Of a stretch of DNA of 7,771 nt, positions 1 to 5,146 are shown piece after piece. Position 1 is the stretch's first letter. The number at the start of each line of letters is the position of its first letter. The notes beneath the pieces were generated by a model. That model had not been told where the DNA came from. It did no database searches and worked only from the letters and a program-made list of their open reading frames with translations. Source of the stretch: an uncultured Odoribacter sp. (lineage in GTDB: Bacteria; Bacteroidota; Bacteroidia; Bacteroidales; Marinifilaceae). A program made the translations under genes and the position numbers. Where the stretch lies: contig UQTM01000110.1 of assembly GCA_900544025.1 (NCBI GenBank), forward strand, positions 1 through 7,771, written 5' to 3'.

Positions 1-1392
1 ACCCGATTCCCAGCCCCAGCCGGCCCCGAAATCCAAGCCTGCTGCGTTGGCATATTCACAAAAGATCGCCCCCTTGTGGCCGAAATGTTCTCTCACTTTC
101 AGCATGGCTCCGTTTAACCCCATTTCATAAAGATTGAATTGTGATTTAAGCCCGTCGCTGTCGCCTGATTTTAGCATAGGCCAATAAACCAGTCTTTGAT
201 TCTGGGCGGTGAATACATCTCCGCCCCATGCCCGCCAGTCGGGATCGTGCGTCATAGCCGGATCGGTTAAAGAGGGATCGACCGTAAAATTTCCCCCGTT
301 GAATTTGGTGGGATATTCTCCATAGAGATTACAGCCTAATTGATAGCGGAATAATTGATAATTCCGTCCCATTTGCCGGAAGAGAGTATCGCTGTCCGTT
401 CCGTGGGGATCGGTTACAATCCAGCTACGTTGCCAGAATCCATTCCACCAGGATATATTCCGGGAGAGGTTTCCCCCGGTGCTTTCTGCTTCGCGGTGTT
501 GTTCGTGAAGTTCTTGCTGCCATTGTTCCATTGTAGGGGACTGGCTCACATGAGTGGATACGAAAAGATGATGTTTCCGTGACGGGGATTTGCTTTGCAG
601 GTGATAGGCGCGGAAAGAGGTGCCGCAATATACTCCCTGGCTTTCTCCGGCCGGAATGAAATTCTTTCCCGCCATAATACCACCGAAGGTAAGGTTGGCA
701 ATATTGTTTGTGATTTGGTCTTTGTAGGGGGTAAGCCCTTGTTGTTCGATCATCACTTCGGGAGAAAGGGGATGATCGCCGTTCCGGTGGTAAAAAAGAA
801 CGGTATTGCCGGAGTGAACGATCCGGTCTTTCTTTTTGACGACTTCGCCGGGGAAACCTTCCAGTCCGAAACATCCGAAACGTCCCCGTTTTTGATTGGA
901 TAGGAGGCGGTCGTCCGTTCGCCAGTTTTCATAAGAGGACTTAACCTGAATGGGTTTTGAGGATTCGATACTGAAATGTATGGAATGAGTGAACAGATCT
1001 ACCCATACTTTGAGTTTTACGTTCACGGTCTTGTTTTGGGAATGAATCGTGATGTAGCCGTCTTTTAGTTTTAACTCCTGCCGGAAATGGCTGTGATTCT
1101 CTAACGGATTGGGTGAGAGCGAGAGGCGGATACGTCCCAGTTTGAGGTATTCTCCTGTTTCGTCGAAGCAGCCGCTACGTTGCATATAGAGAAATATTTC
1201 GCCGGATTCGACCCAGACATTGCAGCCGATGTCGCCTCCCCCCAAAGGCATCGATTCCAGAGCATTTTTAGAAGGGCTGTCCCATACCATAGTATAGAAC
1301 CGGTCTATTGCAAACGGTTTGGCATGACAGAATAGACCGATAAAAAGGCACAAAAGCAATAAGCCTTGTTTTTTCCAGCTATATACATTCAT
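1..1392 (-). CDS. Secreted DUF5703-type glycoside-hydrolase-like protein (3' end cut by window)
   Basis: An unbroken reading frame of 464 codons runs from the ATG at 1392 to the window's left edge with no stop, so the C-terminal part is missing. Residues 1-24 form a Sec signal peptide: KK near the N terminus, a hydrophobic core LLLLCLFIGL, and likely cleavage after CHA. There is no proper lipobox, so the product is probably periplasmic or secreted. The N-terminal part (about 25-320) has the GGGDIGCNVW motif (51-60) and the LKLGRIRLSLSPNP segment (83-96) that I recognise from DUF5703 proteins. From about 335 on, KFNGG (363-367), WGGDVFTAQNQRLVYWPML (389-407) and HKGAIF (439-444) fit the start of a helical six-hairpin glycosidase domain like GH95 relatives. 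The natural substrate is unknown; plant or host glycan breakdown is an inference from the superfamily. The gene lies beyond the terminator of the housekeeping row, so it is its own unit. Family fairly sure, activity unproven. Confidence 0.75.
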   Translation of the reverse strand, partial: MNVYSWKKQGLLLLCLFIGLFCHAKPFAIDRFYTMVWDSPSKNALESMPLGGGDIGCNVWVESGEIFLYMQRSGCFDETGEYLKLGRIRLSLSPNPLENHSHFRQELKLKDGYITIHSQNKTVNVKLKVWVDLFTHSIHFSIESSKPIQVKSSYENWRTDDRLLSNQKRGRFGCFGLEGFPGEVVKKKDRIVHSGNTVLFYHRNGDHPLSPEVMIEQQGLTPYKDQITNNIANLTFGGIMAGKNFIPAGESQGVYCGTSFRAYHLQSKSPSRKHHLFVSTHVSQSPTMEQWQQELHEQHREAESTGGNLSRNISWWNGFWQRSWIVTDPHGTDSDTLFRQMGRNYQLFRYQLGCNLYGEYPTKFNGGNFTVDPSLTDPAMTHDPDWRAWGGDVFTAQNQRLVYWPMLKSGDSDGLKSQFNLYEMGLNGAMLKVREHFGHKGAIFCEYANAAGLDFGAGWGWESG

Positions 1393-1506
1393 GGTTTATT
1401 TGTTTTATTTGCATTTGCCTGCCTGTTCCTGTCTTGTTGCGTAGCAAGGGAAATAGAGGGTGTTTCGGAAACAGGATAGATTTTTTCGCCTTTACGAATA
1501 TATATA

Positions 1507-1527
1507 TTTTTTTAATGATTAAAAAAA
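1507..1527. repeat. 21-base A/T palindrome upstream of the DUF5703 gene
   Basis: Seven T then AAT, a central G at 1517, then ATT and seven A: the two 10-base arms are exact reverse complements. It sits about 115 bases upstream of the DUF5703 start, just beyond the weak -7-like box at 1495-1502. It could be a regulator site or simply bendable AT-rich promoter DNA. The low complexity makes chance formation fairly easy. Confidence 0.5.
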
Positions 1528-1633
1528 TGGAATGAGAGAAAATGAAAATAAAACGGCGGGTATATCCAGATTGATAAAGAGAGCGAATCGGTTTCTGTTT
1601 CTGTTTTACTTTTTAAGTTTACTAAAAATATAA

Positions 1634-1664
1634 AATCCCTAAAAGCTCAACGCTTTTAGGGATT
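1634..1664 (-). terminator. Intrinsic terminator ending the rsfS-to-RluA gene row
   Basis: The arms 1634-1646 (AATCCCTAAAAGC) and 1652-1664 are perfectly complementary: a 13-bp stem with the 5-base loop TCAAC. On the minus strand the stem is followed by a T-rich run (TTATATTTTTAG). It lies 98 bases after the stop of the RluA-family gene and 242 bases before the DUF5703 start, so it should separate the two units. The plus-strand side is also T-rich after a short GCA, but no plus-strand gene needs it. Confidence 0.85.
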
Positions 1665-1762
1665 GCATTTTAATATTTTTATTCATTGCTACCTGGGGAA
1701 GAGCAATAAAATCTGTTAGCACGAACGGTATTGTCGAAACGTTAAGCAAGATTATAACCGGC

Positions 1763-2455
1763 TTAGTCTTTCATACCTTCATAGAACACTTTCCAAAGGC
1801 TGTCGTTGAGCGGAGGTTTGGCTGTGATTGTGATTTGTTCCTGGCTTACCGGGTGCTTGAAACTGATCGAACGGGCGTGCAGGCTGATACCTCCGTTCTC
1901 GTTGGAACGGGGAAAACCGTATTTCAGGTCACCTTTTATCGGGCAGCCGATCTTGGCCAGTTGGCAGCGGATTTGATGATGACGGCCGGTATATAGTTTC
2001 ACTTCCAGTAAATAATATCTTTGGGAACTTCCTAACAGTTTATATTCCAGAATGGCTTCTTTGGCTCCGGCTTTAGACTGATTGTAGGCGTGCGATTTGT
2101 TTTTTTCGCTATCGCGCACCAGATAATGTTTCAATACGGCATGATCTTCCTCGGGAAGATTGCCTACGATCGCCCAGTAGATTTTCGTGATCTCTTTTTC
2201 GTGTTCCTGAAACATTTTATTCAGGCGGGTGAGGGCTTTGCTGGTACGGGCGAAAATCACAACACCGCTTACCGGGCGATCTACCCGGTGGGGTACTCCC
2301 AAAAAGACTTCTCCCGGCTTGTTGTATTTCTTCTTGATATAGGCTTTCACCTCTTCGCTCAAAGGAGTGTCTCCGGTTTTATCTGCCTGTACAATATCCG
2401 AGGTCTTTTTGTTTATAGCAATGATATGATTGTCTTCGTATAGAACTTCTAACAT
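1763..2455 (-). CDS. RluA-family RNA pseudouridine synthase
   Basis: This 230-residue enzyme should isomerise specific uridines in rRNA or tRNA to pseudouridine in the cytoplasm. The RluA-family motif HRVDRPVSG lies at 56-64, with the catalytic aspartate at D59 (consensus HRLDxxxSG). The second family motif, TGRHHQIRCQL, is in the C-terminal third. The protein begins directly with the catalytic domain (MLEVLYEDNHIIAINKK), so it has no N-terminal S4 RNA-binding domain, unlike RluC or RluD and like the short RluA. The target uridine cannot be read from the sequence, so no specific symbol is given. It is the last gene of the row, 18 bases after the panB stop, probably cotranscribed with panB, and followed by the strong terminator. 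Start ATG without a clear Shine-Dalgarno, normal for this phylum. Confidence 0.93.
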   Translation of the reverse strand: MLEVLYEDNHIIAINKKTSDIVQADKTGDTPLSEEVKAYIKKKYNKPGEVFLGVPHRVDRPVSGVVIFARTSKALTRLNKMFQEHEKEITKIYWAIVGNLPEEDHAVLKHYLVRDSEKNKSHAYNQSKAGAKEAILEYKLLGSSQRYYLLEVKLYTGRHHQIRCQLAKIGCPIKGDLKYGFPRSNENGGISLHARSISFKHPVSQEQITITAKPPLNDSLWKVFYEGMKD

Positions 2456-2473
2456 GGAAATAGCTTTATTGCA

Positions 2474-3289
2474 TTAATATTGTTCTCTCTCGTTCGGGAA
2501 ATCCCCGCTTTTTACATCCGCGATATAATTACCTACCGCTCCCGACATCTCTGCAAATAAATTGTGGTAGCGGCGGAGAAAGCGGGGTGAGAATTCCTGA
2601 TTGATTCCCAGCATGTCGTGGATCACCAAAACCTGTCCATCTACGCCTCCGCCTGCACCGATTCCGATGATAGGAATCGTCAGTTCTTTAGCTACCTGAG
2701 CGGCGAGGGTGGCGGGCACTTTTTCCAGCACGATACCGAAACAGCCTGCCTCTTCCAGAATATGAGCGTCTTTGAGCAGTTTTTCTGCTTCTTCTTCGCT
2801 TTTGGCGCGAACGGCATAAGTTCCGAATTTATGAATGCTTTGCGGGGTTAAACCCAGATGTCCCATAACGGGAATTCCGGCAGAAAGGATACGCTGTATC
2901 GATTCCAATATCTCTTCACCGCCTTCCAGTTTCACGGCATCGGCTGCCGTTTCTTTCATAATGCGGATTGCCGAGGATAAAGCTTCTTTGCTATTGCCCT
3001 GGTAGCTGCCGAAAGGCATATCTACAACGACTAAAGCTCTTTGTACGCCCCTGACGACCGATGCTCCGTGATAAATCATCTGGTCTAAGGTCATGGGTAA
3101 GGTCGTTTCGTAGCCTGCCATAACGTTGGAGGCCGAATCGCCCACGAGTACGACATCTATTCCTGCCTGATCTACGATACGCGCCATAGAATAGTCGTAT
3201 GCGGTTAGCATGCTTATTTTCTCACCTTTCAGTTTCATCTCCGATAAAACATGGGTGGTAACTACTTTTACTGTTGATTGTATTGACAT
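2474..3289 (-). CDS. panB: 3-methyl-2-oxobutanoate hydroxymethyltransferase (ketopantoate hydroxymethyltransferase)
   Basis: PanB transfers a hydroxymethyl group from 5,10-methylenetetrahydrofolate to 2-oxoisovalerate, giving ketopantoate, the first committed step of pantothenate and coenzyme A synthesis; it acts in the cytoplasm. The protein has 271 residues, close to the usual 260-280. Family motifs are intact: VLVGDSASNVMAGYETTLP (47-65), VVVDMPFGSYQ (87-97), VKLEGG (119-124), MGHLGLTPQS (142-151) and GIGAGGGVDGQVLV (209-222). D51, D90 and E122 match the metal and substrate ligands of the E. coli enzyme (D45, D84, E114), and E189 in VLEKVPA matches its catalytic glutamate. No other pantothenate gene (panC, panD, panE) is in the window. 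A hairpin with a T-run lies between psd and panB, so expression may be partly separate from the upstream genes. Confidence 0.97.
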   Translation of the reverse strand: MSIQSTVKVVTTHVLSEMKLKGEKISMLTAYDYSMARIVDQAGIDVVLVGDSASNVMAGYETTLPMTLDQMIYHGASVVRGVQRALVVVDMPFGSYQGNSKEALSSAIRIMKETAADAVKLEGGEEILESIQRILSAGIPVMGHLGLTPQSIHKFGTYAVRAKSEEEAEKLLKDAHILEEAGCFGIVLEKVPATLAAQVAKELTIPIIGIGAGGGVDGQVLVIHDMLGINQEFSPRFLRRYHNLFAEMSGAVGNYIADVKSGDFPNEREQY

Positions 3290-3311
3290 GATGAATGCTT
3301 TATTATTTTAT

Positions 3312-3361
3312 AAAAAAACGGCTTACATTTTCCGGGTTAAGGGAAAGAAAGAGTAAACCGT
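3312..3361 (-). terminator. Terminator- or attenuator-like hairpin between psd and panB
   Basis: On the minus strand ACGGTTTAC (3361-3353) pairs with GTAAGCCGT (3326-3318) through 9 bp, including one U-G wobble. The enclosed sequence can form an inner TTTCC/GGAAA helix. The 3' arm runs straight into a seven-T tract (3318-3312). The T-run ends 22 bases before the panB ATG. It could end psd transcripts, partly attenuate read-through, or act as a processing site. The 26-base enclosed segment makes it weaker than a classic terminator. No clear promoter box lies between it and panB. Confidence 0.5.
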
Positions 3362-3380
3362 CAAGCAAATCCGAAAGGAA

Positions 3381-4037
3381 TTATTTAAATGTTCCGATGA
3401 TGGTTTGGGAACCTGTTGTTTTTTGTCCCAATTTCACATTGATATGAGTGCCCAAGGGTAAGAACAGATCGACACGGGAACCGAATTTGATGAATCCGGC
3501 ATGATGATCCTGGCGTGCTTCACCACCGACAGGTGCGTAAGAGACGATACGTCTCGCCATTGCCCCTGCGATTTGACGCATGAGGATGCTTTCGCCGTTA
3601 TTACATTCGATAACGATTGTCGTGCGTTCGTTCTCTGTGGAAGATTTCGGCAAATAGGCCGCCGCAAAATTACCTTTGTGATATTTGAAAAACTTAATGA
3701 TGCCGTTTACCGGGAACCAGTTGATGTGCACATTGAAAATATTCATAAAAATGGAAACCTGTATCCGGCGATCATTGAAATACTCGGTTTCTTCCGTTTC
3801 TTCGATAACGACGATTTTTCCGTCGGCAGGAGCGATAATCGTGTTATCGTCCATGATAATGACCCGGTTGGGAAAACGGAAGAAATTAACGGTTCCTAGG
3901 AATAAGAGGATAGAGATAATCAGTATCGTATTTACTGCTATGGCGTTGGGAATGAAATAGAACGAAATACAGTTCAGTATCGCTAATACGATAAAAATTT
4001 TCAACAATAGGGTGTATCCTGCCTTATGTATTGTCAT
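3381..4037 (-). CDS. psd: Phosphatidylserine decarboxylase, short form
   Basis: Psd decarboxylates phosphatidylserine to phosphatidylethanolamine at the cytoplasmic membrane, using a pyruvoyl group made by self-cleavage of the proenzyme. At 218 residues it is the short, archaeal-like type (the E. coli enzyme is about 320). Two hydrophobic stretches (about 11-29 and 33-51) anchor the N terminus. IIAPADGKIVVIEE (67-80), FMNIFNVHINWFPVNG (97-112) and DHHAGFIKFGSRVDLFLP (177-194) are family motifs. The expected cleavage is between G186 and S187 of FGS, with S187 becoming the pyruvoyl cofactor of the small alpha chain. It follows cdsA after 80 bases, so two steps of the same lipid pathway are neighbours. 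The intervening pssA is absent. The start is backed by an AAGGAG just upstream. Confidence 0.95.
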   Translation of the reverse strand: MTIHKAGYTLLLKIFIVLAILNCISFYFIPNAIAVNTILIISILLFLGTVNFFRFPNRVIIMDDNTIIAPADGKIVVIEETEETEYFNDRRIQVSIFMNIFNVHINWFPVNGIIKFFKYHKGNFAAAYLPKSSTENERTTIVIECNNGESILMRQIAGAMARRIVSYAPVGGEARQDHHAGFIKFGSRVDLFLPLGTHINVKLGQKTTGSQTIIGTFK

Positions 4038-4040
4038 TTT

Positions 4041-4046
4041 CTCCTT
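4041..4046 (-). promoter_or_regulatory. Shine-Dalgarno sequence of psd
   Basis: AAGGAG sits three bases before the psd ATG on the minus strand (AAGGAGAAAATG). The other starts in the window lack such a clear site, as is usual in Bacteroidetes, where initiation relies little on anti-SD pairing. It supports the chosen psd start. The spacing is shorter than the typical optimum. Confidence 0.5.
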
Positions 4047-4074
4047 AATTTAAATTTTATACGGTTTCAGCCAG

Positions 4075-4099
4075 CAAAGGTATTATTTTCGTTCGAAAA
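4075..4099 (-). promoter_or_regulatory. Possible psd promoter with adjoining inverted repeat
   Basis: TACCTTTG (4082-4075, minus strand) matches the Bacteroidetes -7 consensus TAnnTTTG exactly and lies about 38 bases from the psd ATG. Just upstream is a 14-base inverted repeat, TTTTCG-TT-CGAAAA (4086-4099), which falls between the -7 box and the place for a -33 box. A proper TTTG at -33 is not evident; only T-rich sequence is there. The repeat could be an operator. Read-through from cdsA is also likely. Confidence 0.4.
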
Positions 4100-4117
4100 C
4101 TAAAAAAAATCCCGGTT

Positions 4118-4939
4118 TTATAGTCCGAATGTAAATGCCATATATACGAATATAGCAGGTATTGCAAAAATAATAGAGTCTAAGCGGTCGAGTACGCCTC
4201 CGTGTCCCGGCATAATATGTCCGGAATCTTTGATTTCGATACATCTTTTAAACATCGATTCGATCAAATCTCCAAAAATACCGAATATCACTACGATTAA
4301 GGAAATGATTGTCGTATCGACCATGTCCAGCCCCTCGATATAAGGAGCGATCAGGAAACCTGCCGCCAGCGTTGTCAATCCTCCCCCGATAGCCCCTTCC
4401 CATGATTTTTTGGGAGAGATGCGGGGAAATAATTTATGCTTTCCGAATTTAGACCCGAACAGGTAGGCGAAAGTATCGTTAAACCACACCAGTAAAAATG
4501 GGAAAAAGATGATCTGCGGTTGCCAGCCTCCGGTGCTCATATAGGGCAGATAGACCAATAAAGTAAAGGGGAGGGTGATATAAAACAAAACATAGATACC
4601 GAACGCCACATTTTGAAAAGCATGGGTACGTTTCCGGTAAAGTTCGCAGATGCTGAGAATAAAAGTCAGAATGAAAAAATAAAGATAACCTTCACGAAAA
4701 CCGTTTGTGAGGTAATTATCTAAAAATCCGGCTGTGAATAAGGCACTTCCGGTTATCAGGCACATCACCCGGTTGATTTTGATATGAGTGACCGACGCCA
4801 TGTGGGCAAATTCCAGTATTCCTATAATGTTGATAACGAAAAAAAGTCCGAAAAAACAAAAAGGATGTATAAAAATACAGGCAGTTAGTATAACTACAAA
4901 AAGGAATCCGCTGATTACCCGTTTACTAAAATTATTCAC
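4118..4939 (-). CDS. cdsA: Phosphatidate cytidylyltransferase (CDP-diacylglycerol synthase)
   Basis: CdsA joins phosphatidic acid and CTP to make CDP-diacylglycerol, the branch-point precursor of membrane phospholipids, in the inner membrane. The 273-residue protein is strongly hydrophobic, with about seven or eight membrane segments. Near the C terminus, SMFKRCIEIKDSGHIMPGHG (228-247) and the following GVLDRLDS contain the CDP-diacylglycerol synthase signature, with KD (237-238), the HGG turn (246-248) and DRLD (251-254). ISPKKSWEGAIGG (174-186) is a second conserved block. The start is GTG at 4939: the in-frame codons just upstream are AAC then the stop TAG at 4945-4943, and the next in-frame Met is residue 48, past conserved N-terminal sequence. 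It overlaps the last 8 bases of the DUF2007 gene, suggesting translational coupling. Confidence 0.96.
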   Translation of the reverse strand: MNNFSKRVISGFLFVVILTACIFIHPFCFFGLFFVINIIGILEFAHMASVTHIKINRVMCLITGSALFTAGFLDNYLTNGFREGYLYFFILTFILSICELYRKRTHAFQNVAFGIYVLFYITLPFTLLVYLPYMSTGGWQPQIIFFPFLLVWFNDTFAYLFGSKFGKHKLFPRISPKKSWEGAIGGGLTTLAAGFLIAPYIEGLDMVDTTIISLIVVIFGIFGDLIESMFKRCIEIKDSGHIMPGHGGVLDRLDSIIFAIPAIFVYMAFTFGL

Positions 4940-5138
4940 GTTCTATTGTTTTTATGATTTCATCTGCCTTTTCCCGGTCGCTCGGGGCTACCATAATTCG
5001 GATACTTCCTAACATGGGATAGGAAGTATCTTTATGACTTAAAAGCACAGCATCAATATTATTTTCGCACAGAATACCTTTCACCATTTCTGCCAGATAG
5101 GGCTGGTCTGTTTCAAAAACTGTTACCCAGTTATCCAT
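4932..5138 (-). CDS. DUF2007-family small protein (putative signal-transducing protein)
   Basis: A 68-residue cytoplasmic protein with no signal peptide or membrane segment. The pattern WVTVFETDQPYLAEMVKGIL, ENNIDAVLLSHK, then IRIMVAPSDREKADEII is what I recognise as the DUF2007 family (annotated as putative prokaryotic signal-transducing proteins, expected small alpha/beta fold). The true function is unknown. It lies 8 bases after ftsH and overlaps the GTG start of cdsA by 8 bases (GTGAATAA), so it is made together with both. A role linked to membrane or envelope state is only an inference from position. The short length, intact family pattern and tight packing support a real gene. Confidence 0.85.
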   Translation of the reverse strand: MDNWVTVFETDQPYLAEMVKGILCENNIDAVLLSHKDTSYPMLGSIRIMVAPSDREKADEIIKTIERE

Positions 5139-5146
5139 ATTATAAA

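Larger units (their letters stand above)
1393..1762. other. 370-base intergenic spacer
   Basis: This spacer lies between the RluA-family gene and the DUF5703 gene, both on the minus strand. It holds the strong terminator at 1634-1664, a 21-base palindrome at 1507-1527, and AT-rich DNA upstream of the DUF5703 gene. No CAAAnnTA (reverse of TAnnTTTG) was found in 1393-1640. The closest is CGAATATA at 1495-1502, which reads TATATTCG on the minus strand and is one base off the -7 consensus; it would give a leader of roughly 95 bases. A weak 6-bp hairpin lies at 1685-1707 (ATTGCT/AGCAAT). I see no credible gene here. Confidence 0.7.

Noticed and set aside
425..903. Open frames in other phases across the DUF5703 gene, on both strands.
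   Set aside because: The 464-codon minus-strand frame over the same bases has a signal peptide and family motifs; the others are rich in R, S and P and look like out-of-phase translation.
1642..1668. A 9-codon frame (ATG to TAG) spanning the terminator stem on the minus strand.
   Set aside because: Very short, lies inside the terminator, and has no ribosome binding site or control context.
1685..1707. Second hairpin (ATTGCT/AGCAAT, 11-base loop) before the main terminator.
   Set aside because: Only 6 bp and no T-run follows on the minus strand; too weak to call.
3434..3960. Overlapping open frames on both strands within psd.
   Set aside because: The psd frame carries the complete catalytic motifs, so these are shadows.
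4100..4117. T-run after the cdsA stop as a terminator.
   Set aside because: Eight T follow CCGGGA on the minus strand, but no stable stem precedes them.
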